From: an uncultured Porphyromonadaceae bacterium
GTDB taxonomy: Bacteria; Bacteroidota; Bacteroidia; Bacteroidales; Muribaculaceae
Length of the DNA stretch: 64,000 nucleotides
Assembly: GCA_947073495.1 (NCBI GenBank)
Contig: CAMTMX010000001.1
Span: 1-64,000 of the forward strand
Direction of reading: 5' to 3'
The notes beneath the pieces are model-generated. The model made no database searches. It saw only the letters and a list, made by a program, of their open reading frames with translations, and had not been told where the DNA came from. Shown in pieces: positions 26,056-34,988 of the stretch (position 1 is the first letter of the stretch; every line of letters starts with the position of its first letter). The position numbers and the translations under genes were made by a program.

Positions 26056-27417
26056 TTATTTACTTTGATTCTTGATAAACTCAAGGATTATTTCCAGCAC
26101 TTCAGGCGATATGGTTTCACGGATCTCATTGTATTCCGTCATATCGCCTGTCTGTGCATGTTGCATCAAGTGGTTTAACGACGGCATCATTCTGATTTCC
26201 GCTTCCGGACAATTTTTCTTTATAACTGCCAGATTCGGTTCCGCCTCAACCTGAGTGTCTTTGTCTCCGTTGATGGCGAGCAAAGGACATTTTATACTCG
26301 CTATGTCTTCTTCCGGATCAATTCCAAGTAGTATGTCAAACCAGGAAGTACGAATTTTTTGCGTGGATTTCAAATTTGAGAGAACTTCCTGTGGCACCTC
26401 TATGCCATGTGCTTTTGCAAGTGAATCAGGATCTATAGGCGTAGATATTCCGGCTTTTCCCTGCGCCGCCATCTCATCAAAAAGACAGCTTATGAGAGCA
26501 AGGCTGTTTTCCTTATCCCTACCTGTGATTCCGGATTTTTCAAGAGTACGTGCGTTCTGCGCAACAAGCCCGTCTTTTCCGGGAACAGCCAATCCTGCCA
26601 ACGATATAATAAAATCAGGCACATTCTCAGCACCCAACATAAAAGCTATCGTACCACCCTCCGAATGCCCTAACACACCGGTCTTCCCTATCCCCGGGAC
26701 ATTACGCATAAACTCTATGCCGCTTTTTGCATCATCTTTAAAAGTGTAAGTGGTGCTTTTCACGAAATCCCCTTTAGATTTGCCGGTGCCAAGGTCATCA
26801 TATCTGAACGATGCCACTCCGTTTCGTGCAAGATAGTCGGCAATGACAGCAAAAGGCTTATGATCAAGCATCTCTTCATCACGGTTTTGCGGACCGCTTC
26901 CTGTAACCATCACGACAGCCGGAACAGTCTGATTTTTCTCCAATACCGGCATGGATATAGTTCCACTGAGAGCGACACCATCAGGAGCCATAAAAACCGT
27001 GTCTTTTACTATGTAAGGATATGGGGGCTGCGGAGTCTGAGGACGGCGTTCCTGTAAAGGGGCATCCGGTTTTAAAGTCATAGGAAATGTGAATCCGTGC
27101 TGTACAAATTTACCCACGATTGTATCATCCGATATATCGCCATTAAATTTGGCACCTATAGAATTGCATTCAAGAGATATTGAATCAGACGTACACAACA
27201 CGACGGTCACGGGGATTCCTTTAGCACCCTGCGAGGGGGAATCCATAGTGCATGATGTCTCCCCTGCCCCATTTTCTGCAAAGTTGAACACCAGAGGTAT
27301 TTTCATTTCTCCTACGGCAAGTTCACCACGCCACGCACCGTTTAACGCAAGCGCATCAGCACAAAACAAGACAGCCACAGCTGCCATAAAGCTGAATAAT
27401 CTGATAAAATTCTTCAT
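26056..27417 (-). CDS. Secreted alpha/beta-hydrolase
   Basis: About 453 residues from the ATG at 27417 (MKNFIRLFSFMAAVAVLFCADALA, a signal peptide); upstream ATGs in frame exist at 27426 and 27453. An N-terminal beta-rich domain of about 120 residues (GAWRGELAVGEMKIPLVFNF) precedes an alpha/beta-hydrolase. It contains the nucleophile elbow GHSEGG, the acid residue in INGDKDTQVE, and the histidine in LNHLMQH. FRYDDLGTGKSKGD is typical of the serine aminopeptidase S33/BAAT-like esterase group. The substrate is not known. It lies divergent from the AAA/nuclease gene and upstream of the S41 protease, about 60 bases apart. Confidence 0.85.
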   Translation of the reverse strand: MKNFIRLFSFMAAVAVLFCADALALNGAWRGELAVGEMKIPLVFNFAENGAGETSCTMDSPSQGAKGIPVTVVLCTSDSISLECNSIGAKFNGDISDDTIVGKFVQHGFTFPMTLKPDAPLQERRPQTPQPPYPYIVKDTVFMAPDGVALSGTISMPVLEKNQTVPAVVMVTGSGPQNRDEEMLDHKPFAVIADYLARNGVASFRYDDLGTGKSKGDFVKSTTYTFKDDAKSGIEFMRNVPGIGKTGVLGHSEGGTIAFMLGAENVPDFIISLAGLAVPGKDGLVAQNARTLEKSGITGRDKENSLALISCLFDEMAAQGKAGISTPIDPDSLAKAHGIEVPQEVLSNLKSTQKIRTSWFDILLGIDPEEDIASIKCPLLAINGDKDTQVEAEPNLAVIKKNCPEAEIRMMPSLNHLMQHAQTGDMTEYNEIRETISPEVLEIILEFIKNQSK

Positions 27418-27612
27418 AAAATACATATTGCTCGTTAAAATTGTATAATACAATACAAATCTAATACTTTTTCAAACGATACACAACATTCTGTCCCAAT
27501 TATGGCTAACAAAATCATAAAACACTGAAAAATGCTTCCAATTGAATAAATACACCTGAGAATCTTTGAGTTTTTATCATATATTTTCATTGCAATCTCG
27601 TCAAAATTATTG

Positions 27613-27620
27613 TATTTTTG
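27613..27620 (+). promoter_or_regulatory. Promoter -7 box of the AAA/nuclease gene
   Basis: TATTTTTG fits TAnnTTTG, 19 bases before the ATG at 27639. Confidence 0.5.
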
Positions 27621-27638
27621 CAAGAGAAAGTATTTTAT

Positions 27639-29189
27639 ATGGAAAAAGAAGTCAGATACGGAGTCGGCGAGCAATCGTTTGAGGTGATGAGGGAAGGAGG
27701 ATTCAAATATGTGGACAAAACTTCCTTTATCGAAAAAATAATAAGGAAAGGTCAATACTATTTCCTCGGACGCCCACGCCGTTTCGGGAAAAGTCTCTTC
27801 CTGTCAACACTAAAATGCTTTTTCCTTGCTAAAAAGGATCTTTTCAAAGGTCTTTATGCCGAATCTATGGATTGGGAATGGAAGACTTATCCTGTACTGT
27901 ATCTTGATCTGAATGTCGGTGAATATTCTGAACCATGGCATCTTGAAAACCGTCTTAACTCGACCCTTTCTTTATGGGAAGAGGAATACGGGATTGAAAA
28001 AAAGAACGACGACCCGAGTATAAGACTCGAATATGACATCCGACGTATTTATGAGAAAACAGGGATGAAAATTGTAATCCTTGTAGACGAATACGATAAA
28101 CCGTTGGTCAACACTCTTGATAACCCGCAACTTTTTGAAAGCTATCGTAAGACTCTGGCTGCCTTTTACTCAAATTTCAAGAGCAGTGCCGAATATCTCC
28201 GTTTGGTTTTTCTTACGGGGGTGAGCCGTTTCGGGCATCTCTCTGTCTTCTCCGGACTCAACAACATCGATGATATATCTTTCGATGATAGTTTCAGTGC
28301 TGTCTGCGGAATTACAGAACAAGAGCTCTATGAAAATTTCAAAACCGGAATCACCCTTTTATCCGACAAGTTTCAAATTTCCGAATCTGATATAAAACTG
28401 GAATTGAAAAATAGATATGACGGGTACCGCTTTTCCGCTCACGGACAAGAGATGTACAATCCGTACTCTATTGTCAATGTGATGAATAAAGAAGAGTTCC
28501 GAAATTATTGGATATATTCCGGACAGGCGACACTTTTAAAAGAACAGCTCTTCCGCTTTAATGTTGATCTTGAATCTCTTCTTAATACCGTATGCGACAT
28601 TGAGGAACTGAGAGGCATAGATCTTGATAATCCTAATCCGATCGCGCTTATGTATCAAACAGGATACCTCACGATCAAAAATTATGAACATGAACTTTAT
28701 ACTCTTGGTCTTCCAAACTGGGAAGTGAGTCAAGGTTTTTTATTGTATCTTCTCCCTGCTTACGCTAACCTCAATAACAGGAATGCTCGAGTTGCAGTAC
28801 TTACGTTCTTGAAAGCTCTGGACACTGGAAATGCGATATCTTTCATGGAATGTCTGAAGTCTCTTTTTTCTTCCGTGTCTTATGACATGAATATGGAGCG
28901 AGAGCAGAATCTACATAATGCTCTGCTGATTCTCATGAAACTCCTTGGTCTTGAAGTGCAGACTGAATATCGCACATCGAATGGCAGAATAGATCTTTTT
29001 ATCAAGACTGAAAAATTTTATTATATAATTGAATTGAAACTTGACAAATCAGCTCAGGAGGCACTCGATCAGATAAACAGAAAAGAGTATGCCCTCCCAT
29101 TTTCCACAGACGGACATAAGATTATTAAAATCGGTGTTAATTTCTCCACAAAGACCAGAACTATCTCAGAATGGATCATCGAGGAATAG
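27639..29189 (+). CDS. AAA-ATPase-like / PD-(D/E)XK nuclease-like protein
   Basis: 516 residues (ATG at 27639, MEKEVRYGVGEQSFE). The N-terminal two-thirds is the AAA-ATPase_like family, with Walker A-like GRPRRFGKS near residue 45, Walker B VILVDEYDKPL, and LTGVSRFGHLSVFSGLNN as the sensor region. The C-terminus is a PD-(D/E)XK-type domain with TSNGRIDLFI and YIIELKLD. This two-domain family is expanded in Bacteroidales, often in many near-identical copies. Its function is not established and a role in mobile-element or phage conflict is only a hypothesis. The downstream end is followed by an orphan promoter. Confidence 0.9.
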   Translation: MEKEVRYGVGEQSFEVMREGGFKYVDKTSFIEKIIRKGQYYFLGRPRRFGKSLFLSTLKCFFLAKKDLFKGLYAESMDWEWKTYPVLYLDLNVGEYSEPWHLENRLNSTLSLWEEEYGIEKKNDDPSIRLEYDIRRIYEKTGMKIVILVDEYDKPLVNTLDNPQLFESYRKTLAAFYSNFKSSAEYLRLVFLTGVSRFGHLSVFSGLNNIDDISFDDSFSAVCGITEQELYENFKTGITLLSDKFQISESDIKLELKNRYDGYRFSAHGQEMYNPYSIVNVMNKEEFRNYWIYSGQATLLKEQLFRFNVDLESLLNTVCDIEELRGIDLDNPNPIALMYQTGYLTIKNYEHELYTLGLPNWEVSQGFLLYLLPAYANLNNRNARVAVLTFLKALDTGNAISFMECLKSLFSSVSYDMNMEREQNLHNALLILMKLLGLEVQTEYRTSNGRIDLFIKTEKFYYIIELKLDKSAQEALDQINRKEYALPFSTDGHKIIKIGVNFSTKTRTISEWIIEE

Positions 29190-29220
29190 ATCTTTGATTT
29201 CGCATATTTTGATTTTTTTG

Positions 29221-29255
29221 TAACTTTGCAACGCGGTTCACAAAGAGTCGCGTTG
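29221..29255 (+). promoter_or_regulatory. Orphan promoter with start-proximal hairpin
   Basis: A perfect TAACTTTG -7 box (29221-29228) is directly followed by CAACGCG (29229-29235), a 13-base loop and CGCGTTG (29249-29255). The likely transcription start would fall inside this stem, so the 5' end of the RNA would be structured. No long gene follows; only a 36-codon frame from 29259. Confidence 0.45.
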
Positions 29256-29258
29256 TAA

Positions 29259-29369
29259 ATGAACCATATCATATCTTTACTATCTATTTCTATACCAGTA
29301 ATATTCAACTGGGGATATCTTGAGAATTGGAAAAGCACGGCTCCAATAATCAATGAGTGTATTTATTAA
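29259..29369 (+). CDS. Possible 36-residue small protein
   Basis: A short frame starts four bases after the orphan hairpin. It reads MNHIISLLSISIPVIFNWGY then LENWKSTAPIINECIY, with a hydrophobic first half that could be a membrane segment. Support is its position just after a promoter-like sequence and the absence of any other gene in 29190-29618. There is no ribosome-binding site worth naming and no homologue known to me, so it may be chance. Confidence 0.22.
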   Translation: MNHIISLLSISIPVIFNWGYLENWKSTAPIINECIY

Positions 29370-29403
29370 TACCTCTACCTAACCTAACGACTTTTCGTTC
29401 TAT

Positions 29404-29544
29404 TGCAAATCGTTTAAAATTTATTTTGTGCTGATCCGTGAGACTTTTATCGGCATTTTTTGATATTTTCAGTCATTATTAAATCTCAAAAATATACCTG
29501 ACAAATCCGCTCAATTTATCCGACAAATAAATTTAAACAATTTC
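29404..29544 (+). mobile_element. AT-rich MITE, copy 2 (diverged, shorter)
   Basis: The ends TCGTTTAAAATTTATTTTGT and GACAAATAAATTTAAACAAT match the other two copies, and the middle shares GATATTTTCAGTCATTAT and a GACAAATC segment. The centre is about 25 bases shorter. It lies 74 bases before the truncated TolC-like gene. Confidence 0.7.
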
Positions 29545-29618
29545 CAACCATATTGTAAAAGTCTTTTTGGTCATTACCTGATAATTTCCATAATTACATT
29601 TTTAATCCATATATCCTT

Positions 29619-29837
29619 ATGAACAATCACCGGTGGCTCACAGGGTTGCTTGCTGCAACTTTGTTGAGCGGCGGAGTGCATGCCTCGGCACAGTCTGACA
29701 GAATCTTTTCAATTGAAGAACTGTTTGAGATAGCCGAGACAAACAGCGTGCAGCTTCGCCCGTCTTTCTCTGCGGAAGACATACCGAGAATTTTGTTGGC
29801 GGATGCGCGTAATTTTACTAATTTTGTCGCTTGTTAA
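29619..29837 (+). pseudogene. Truncated TolC-family outer-membrane protein N-terminus
   Basis: The 72 codons begin with a signal peptide (MNNHRWLTGLLAATLLSGGVHASA) and then FSIEELFEIAETNSVQLRPS, which matches the start of Bacteroidales TolC/OMP-efflux proteins. After that the sequence departs from the family (FSAEDIPRILLADARNFTNF) and stops. TolC proteins have about 420-480 residues, so only the first tenth remains. The trkA promoter lies inside its last codons, so the deletion end may have placed trkA under this sequence. Confidence 0.6.
29791..29826 (+). promoter_or_regulatory. Promoter for trkA-trkH, inside the truncated TolC-like frame
   Basis: TTTTGTTG (29791-29798) and TAATTTTG (29819-29826) are spaced 20 bases apart, a good Bacteroidetes promoter. 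It overlaps the final codons of the truncated TolC-like frame. The trkA start is about 110 bases further on. Confidence 0.6.
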
Positions 29838-29934
29838 AGACTCTTTTTTGAATCCGTTTGTTTATAATGCAGAAGCTGACAGTCAGCTCCGGCTAATACG
29901 GATAAGATTATTCAGAGTAAAAAGGTGACATGAT

Positions 29935-31269
29935 ATGAAAATAATTGTAGCCGGCGATGGCGAGACCGGTACCCATATGGCAAGAACCCTGTCTGTCGAA
30001 GGACAGGATGTAGTGCTTATGGGCTCTGACCGCGAACATCTTGCAGAACTGGATGCCGTTGGCAACTTTATTACCTTTGAGGGAAGTCCTCTTTCAAGAT
30101 CCAATCTGATCCAATGCGGAGCAGACGGGGCTGACTTGTTTGTTGCCGTCACCCCTGACGAGACAAGCAATCTGATCGCCTGCCAGCTCGCCAAAGACTG
30201 TGGCACGAAAAAATGTGTGGCAAGAATCGATAATCCGGATTTTGATTCCGATCTCAACCGCCGCCTCTTCATGAGAATGGGGATAGATATGACAATATAT
30301 CCCGAAAAACTTGCTGCCGTCGAAATCAACCATTTCATAAAACATAATTGGGTAAGCGACTGGATCGAACTTCATCAGGGGGCATTGATTGTAGCGGGAG
30401 TTAAAATGCAACGTGACGGTTCTTTGTGCGGCAAATCTCTAAGCGAGGTCCCGAATAATCCGAGACTATTTCACGTCTCTGCAATAAAACGCGGGGCGTC
30501 AATCATAATTCCGAGAGGTGACGACAGGCTTCTGGAAGGGGACACCATCTACTTTTCTGTTCTCCCCGGCACTTGCGATATGCTCCCCGAATTATGTGGG
30601 AAACGTGTGCGACGCACAGGCAGGATTATGATTTCCGGGGCGGGAAGAGTAACGGAGAACCTGCTTGAACTCATAGCAGGCGACTATGACATTACTGTCA
30701 TAGACCCCGATAAAGACCGGTGCGGAATTATTGCATCACGATTCCCGGAGGTGGTCACGATCAATTCGAGAGTGAACGACATCACGACTCTTGAAGAGGA
30801 AGGGATCGGGCAATGCGACATGTTTCTTGCCTTGACCGGAAGTTCTGAAAAAAACATTGTCTCATGCATGGTGGCAAGAGAGCATAATGTAGGGAAAACC
30901 GTTGCCCGCATTGAAGAGCTTCAATATATGCCCGAGGCTGAAAGCCTCGCAATCGACAAGATAATAAACAAGAAACTTCTCAATGCCGGTAAAATTCTCA
31001 GTGTTCTGCTCGACTGCAACATGGCGACAGCACAATGCATATCTCTCGGCACCGCAGAAATAACTGAGATTATAGCACCGGAAAATTCCCGAATTGTATC
31101 AGCACCTGTCTCCGAACTGTCTTTACCCCGCGACATAACTGTGGGCGGAATTATCAGAGACACTACCGGGATGCTGGCGGAGGGACGCACATTGATCCGT
31201 CCCGGCGATCATGTCGTGGTGTTTTACATGCCCGGCAGTCTTCCGAAATTAAGCAGATTTTTCAGATAA
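29935..31269 (+). CDS. trkA: Trk potassium transporter regulatory subunit TrkA
   Basis: The 444-residue cytosolic protein gates the TrkH potassium channel by binding NAD(H) or nucleotides. Two Rossmann (RCK-N) halves are visible: IVAGDGETGTHMAR at residues 3-16, and ISGAGRVTENLLELI after about residue 222 with VIDPDKDRC as its acidic tip. Each is followed by a TrkA-C part, for example ILIRPGDHVVVF-like at the end. The length matches the double-domain TrkA. The start at 29935 follows a tight ATGATATG; the first ATG (29931) is in another frame and stops at once. TrkH starts 14 bases downstream. Confidence 0.93.
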   Translation: MKIIVAGDGETGTHMARTLSVEGQDVVLMGSDREHLAELDAVGNFITFEGSPLSRSNLIQCGADGADLFVAVTPDETSNLIACQLAKDCGTKKCVARIDNPDFDSDLNRRLFMRMGIDMTIYPEKLAAVEINHFIKHNWVSDWIELHQGALIVAGVKMQRDGSLCGKSLSEVPNNPRLFHVSAIKRGASIIIPRGDDRLLEGDTIYFSVLPGTCDMLPELCGKRVRRTGRIMISGAGRVTENLLELIAGDYDITVIDPDKDRCGIIASRFPEVVTINSRVNDITTLEEEGIGQCDMFLALTGSSEKNIVSCMVAREHNVGKTVARIEELQYMPEAESLAIDKIINKKLLNAGKILSVLLDCNMATAQCISLGTAEITEIIAPENSRIVSAPVSELSLPRDITVGGIIRDTTGMLAEGRTLIRPGDHVVVFYMPGSLPKLSRFFR

Positions 31270-31282
31270 TTCTATCTCTCAT

Positions 31283-32749
31283 ATGGCAGCTTCTTTAAAT
31301 CCCGCCGCAATTGTAAGGGTTATCGGACGTCTCCTCCTTATCGAAGCCATACTTATGCTTATCCCCATGCTGATAAGCATTTTGTATCTTGAGCCTGACT
31401 GGATAGTCTTTCTTGCCACTGCCGCGCTTACGGCAGCCACCGGCGGACTTGCCGAATTTTTCACGAAAAAGAATGGTTCTTCCGTAATCAGAAGCCGCGA
31501 AGGATTTATCATAACTTCTGTGATATGGGTAATATTTTCTTTCTTCGGCATGATCCCCTTCATGTTATGCCACGACAGCATCGGTTTTTCTGATGCCATG
31601 TTTGAGGTCATTTCCGGTTTTACCACCACAGGGGCGAGCGTGATCCCGGATGTGGAAAAACTCTCCCACGGAATATTGTTCTGGAGGGCATTTACTCAAT
31701 GGATAGGCGGTCTCGGAATTATTCTCTTCATGCTTGCCGTGTTGCCGGAACTAAACAAGGCATCCGGGATCTCAATGTTCAATGCGGAAGCCACTGGCAT
31801 AACCCATGACAAACTGCATCCGAGAATAAGGCAGACAGCCCTTTCCATATGGGGGATATACGCCCTGCTTACCGTCGGCTCAACACTGTTGCTATGGGCT
31901 GGACCCATGAATCTGTTCGACAGTGTCTGTCAGACATTTGCAGCAATTGCCACCGGCGGGTTTTCCACACGCAACGCCGGGGTCGGATTCTGGCACTCGG
32001 ACTATATCATATCGGTCCTTACGGTAGTGATGTTTTTAGCGGGGCTAAATTTTATCTCGCTCTACAACATACGGCGCCAGGGGATTAAGTCTATATTGAA
32101 AAATTCCGTGTTCAGATACTTTACCGGTATTGTAGCCTGCGCATATGCCCTCCTGCTCTTATCCACACTTATCCGTGGAGCCGAGACAAGCTGGGATTCC
32201 CTGTTCCTCTACCCTGTTTTCCATATTGTCTCGGCAGTGACTTCTACAGGTTTTTCTTTAGACGGGGTTGAATCCTGGGGACCGTTCTCTCTGTTCCTGA
32301 CGATTTTCCTGATGATCTGTGGGGCTTGTGCAGGGTCTACTTCCGGAGGCATTAAGGTTGACAGATTGATTGTCATGAAAGATAATTTCCTTAACGAGAT
32401 AAAGAAGACGGTTTTCCCGAAACGCACATATGTGGTCCAGCTCAACGGCAGCGCCCTCAACAATGGACTCGTCACAAGAATTTCAGCCTTTATCACCCTT
32501 TATATATTGATAATCATTATAGCTACCGCGATAATAACATTATTCGGTTATTCCATGACCGACTCGCTATTTATGGTAAGTTCATGCATCGGGTGCAACG
32601 GTCTTGGATATGGAGCCACGGGCGCAGGCGGTTCTTTCGCATTCCTGCCATACTCTGTCAAATGGCTTCTGATGGCTGTCATGCTGATCGGAAGGCTTGA
32701 ACTTTTCACTTTTCTTGTGCTTCTGCTCCCCTCTTTCTGGAAAAGATAA
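31283..32749 (+). CDS. trkH: Trk potassium uptake protein TrkH
   Basis: The 488-residue inner-membrane channel-like subunit carries four pore-loop repeats. Selectivity-filter-type segments are seen as TTTGASV, ATGGFSTRN, VTSTGFSLDG and IGCNGLGYGATG. At least eight hydrophobic helices are evident. It is coupled to trkA (14-base gap) and forms the potassium uptake system. Length and filter pattern are normal for TrkH; the alternative KtrB is shorter. Confidence 0.93.
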   Translation: MAASLNPAAIVRVIGRLLLIEAILMLIPMLISILYLEPDWIVFLATAALTAATGGLAEFFTKKNGSSVIRSREGFIITSVIWVIFSFFGMIPFMLCHDSIGFSDAMFEVISGFTTTGASVIPDVEKLSHGILFWRAFTQWIGGLGIILFMLAVLPELNKASGISMFNAEATGITHDKLHPRIRQTALSIWGIYALLTVGSTLLLWAGPMNLFDSVCQTFAAIATGGFSTRNAGVGFWHSDYIISVLTVVMFLAGLNFISLYNIRRQGIKSILKNSVFRYFTGIVACAYALLLLSTLIRGAETSWDSLFLYPVFHIVSAVTSTGFSLDGVESWGPFSLFLTIFLMICGACAGSTSGGIKVDRLIVMKDNFLNEIKKTVFPKRTYVVQLNGSALNNGLVTRISAFITLYILIIIIATAIITLFGYSMTDSLFMVSSCIGCNGLGYGATGAGGSFAFLPYSVKWLLMAVMLIGRLELFTFLVLLLPSFWKR

Positions 32750-32835
32750 ATAAAAGAATGACGATTTCCCGGATAGGCATGCACCGGAACTGAATTGCAG
32801 TCTATTCTCAGAACGCTTTTAAACATCATATTGTT

Positions 32836-33759
32836 ATGGATATTGACAAATTGAAAGGACACGGCGCCATGATAGGTGCCGAATTTCTATGGGGTGTAAG
32901 CGCCCCGTTGGGAAAAATGATTCTTGCGGGTGGAATGACCCCGCTCCTGCTCACCGATTGCCGCATGATCGGCGCCGCTATCCTATTCTGGATAATATCC
33001 CTCTTTACCAAGAATGAGAAGGTTTCTCCGAAAGACCTTCTCAACATGTTTTTTGCATCCTTATTCGGCATAGTCATCAATCAATGCTGCTTCATTTGGG
33101 GCTTAAGCCTGACATCTCCTGTCAACGCTTCGATCATCACCACTTCCCTCCCTATATTGACAATGGTGCTCGCCGCCATTGTGCTTCATGAACCGGTCAC
33201 CAAACTTAAAGTTGGCGGTGTGTTTCTTGGTGCGATCGGCGCCCTCATCCTAATAATCGGGAGTTCAACGGGTGAGACAGGGGGAGCCTCGGCAGGCGAC
33301 CTGCTCGTCATCTGCGCCCAGTTGAGTTTCTCATGCTATCTGGTGTTTTTTAAGAAACTTATTGGCAAATACAGTCCCGTGACCCTGATGAAATGGATGT
33401 TTACATACGCAAGCATCTGCGTCATACCGTTCACATATGGCGAATGGATCAATATAGATTGGATGGCAGCCCCATCGATTGTGATCTGGGGTGCTATTGC
33501 GTTTGTAGTGGGACCGACATTCCTGAGTTACCTTTTACTTCCTTTAGGACAAAAGAATCTTCGCCCCACCGTGACTGCGATGTATAACTACGTTCAACCG
33601 ATTGTGGCATCATTCGTGGCGGTATGGGCAGGCATCGGCAAATTCACTATCGCCAACGGCATAGCCATAGTCCTCGTCTTCACCGGTGTATTTCTCGTGA
33701 CAAGGAGCAAAAGCCGGGCGCAGATGCTCGCCGAATCTCCTGACAACAATCCCCGGTAA
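32836..33759 (+). CDS. DMT-superfamily (EamA) transporter
   Basis: 307 residues with ten predicted membrane helices in two EamA repeats. The first repeat includes GAEFLWGVSAPLGKMIL, and the second LLVICAQLSFSCYLVFFKKL with the PxVxxxAVW-like end (QPIVASFVAVWAGI). Such proteins export amino acids or other metabolites. The substrate is unknown. It is separate from trkH (about 85 bases) and convergent with the GH18 gene. Confidence 0.88.
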   Translation: MDIDKLKGHGAMIGAEFLWGVSAPLGKMILAGGMTPLLLTDCRMIGAAILFWIISLFTKNEKVSPKDLLNMFFASLFGIVINQCCFIWGLSLTSPVNASIITTSLPILTMVLAAIVLHEPVTKLKVGGVFLGAIGALILIIGSSTGETGGASAGDLLVICAQLSFSCYLVFFKKLIGKYSPVTLMKWMFTYASICVIPFTYGEWINIDWMAAPSIVIWGAIAFVVGPTFLSYLLLPLGQKNLRPTVTAMYNYVQPIVASFVAVWAGIGKFTIANGIAIVLVFTGVFLVTRSKSRAQMLAESPDNNPR

Positions 33760-33776
33760 GGAAATTCAGGATAATT

Positions 33777-34763
33777 TTATTTGAGGTGCTTCTTGAGGGT
33801 TTTGCGGAGGTCACCTTTGTCGGTGTCGCCCGCATAATCCCAGAACATCACCCCTCCAAGTCCATTTTGATTGACGTATTCACATTTCTTTTTCAATGAT
33901 TCGGGATTGTCGAAACATATAACCATCTCTCCCGACTCGTTTACCAGATAAGGCATACATGCAACCTCATCATACATCTCTTTCAATCCATCCGACACCT
34001 GTATATTGCGATAATCTATAAAATCGGGAAACTCCCCCTTTTTGCCATGTCCATAAAATGGCACCCCCAATATAATCTTTTCAGCAGGAACCCCGGCCTC
34101 GATGTGAGCCCTCACCCCTTCATCGGCTGTCATCTCTCCGCTCAACTCCGACCTGAACAATGCAGAATGATGATAGGGAGGTCGGTTGAGATCGTATGCC
34201 ATTATATTGACAAAATCCACATAAGGCATAATCGGTTTGAACTCATAAAAACTTACAGTGGCGGGGGAAGCAAGTGTCAACAATTTATCATTCCCCAACG
34301 CAGTTCTCAGATCTTTCATAAGAAGAGTATAATTGTCTTTATCTGCCGGAGAACTTGATATGCCGGCAATACTACTCCCCGGATATTCCCAATCAATGTC
34401 TATACCGTCGAGTCCATACTCATCAACCACACGTCTGCAATCCTCGGCAAATGCCTTACGTTTCTCAGGATCAGCCGCCATCTCGCTGAAATTGCCGCTC
34501 CCCCATCCTCCAACAGAAAGTTGCACTTCAAGCTTCTTGTTCTTCTTTTTAAGTGCCACAATCTGCCTGAGCCTATTCTCATTGTCAATACGTACCCCAT
34601 CGAAAGTATCTTTCACATGCCCAAATGCATAATTGATATTGGTCATGGATTTAGGATCGGGAATCACATCGCTCCATGAAGTGACATACCCCACAATACG
34701 CTTCGCATCAACTGATTGACAACAGACAAATCCTAATAGAATCGCCAAAAGTTTAAATTTCAT
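33777..34763 (-). CDS. Secreted GH18 glycosidase (chitinase-like)
   Basis: 328 residues with a signal peptide (MKFKLLAILLGFVCCQSVDA). The GH18 barrel is complete: the substrate-binding SVGGWGSGNF (residues 83-92) and the catalytic DGIDIDWE (119-126) with Glu126 as acid. Later AYDLNRPPY and MFWDYAGD are the C-terminal barrel residues. It would cut chitin oligosaccharides or N-glycan chitobiose cores in the periplasm or at the surface. There is no separate binding domain. The size fits small Bacteroidales GH18 enzymes, including endo-beta-N-acetylglucosaminidases, so the substrate is uncertain. It is divergent from the fimbrillin-like gene across a MITE copy. Confidence 0.88.
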   Translation of the reverse strand: MKFKLLAILLGFVCCQSVDAKRIVGYVTSWSDVIPDPKSMTNINYAFGHVKDTFDGVRIDNENRLRQIVALKKKNKKLEVQLSVGGWGSGNFSEMAADPEKRKAFAEDCRRVVDEYGLDGIDIDWEYPGSSIAGISSSPADKDNYTLLMKDLRTALGNDKLLTLASPATVSFYEFKPIMPYVDFVNIMAYDLNRPPYHHSALFRSELSGEMTADEGVRAHIEAGVPAEKIILGVPFYGHGKKGEFPDFIDYRNIQVSDGLKEMYDEVACMPYLVNESGEMVICFDNPESLKKKCEYVNQNGLGGVMFWDYAGDTDKGDLRKTLKKHLK

Positions 34764-34775
34764 ATTCCGTAAGAA

Positions 34776-34946
34776 TTTAAGAAACTGTTTAAAATTTATT
34801 TTGTCTTGTTATTGAGGTCTTTGTAGGCATCTTTATGATATTTATTCAATCATTATAGAACCCCATAACTCCATCATAAATATCAAAATTCTGCTCGACA
34901 AATCCTCTCAATTCCTTCGACAAATAAATTTAAACAATTTCTTAAA
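34776..34946 (+). mobile_element. AT-rich MITE, copy 3
   Basis: About 170 bp, almost identical to the copy at 24537-24701 across its length. The ends TTTAAGAAACTGTTTAAAAT and, read inward, GATTTAAGAAATTGTTTAAA form an inverted repeat of about 28 bp. It sits in the divergent space between the GH18 gene and the fimbrillin-like gene, about 13 and 40 bases from their starts, so it may carry or disrupt their promoters. Confidence 0.8.
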
Positions 34947-34988
34947 TCTTTTAATACTTTTCACTATCAGAATAAAATTCATCCTCCA

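Noticed and set aside
27639..29189. A defence system formed by the AAA-ATPase-like/PD-(D/E)XK protein
   Set aside because: The family is widespread and its role is not established. No accompanying defence genes are adjacent, so I only name the domains.
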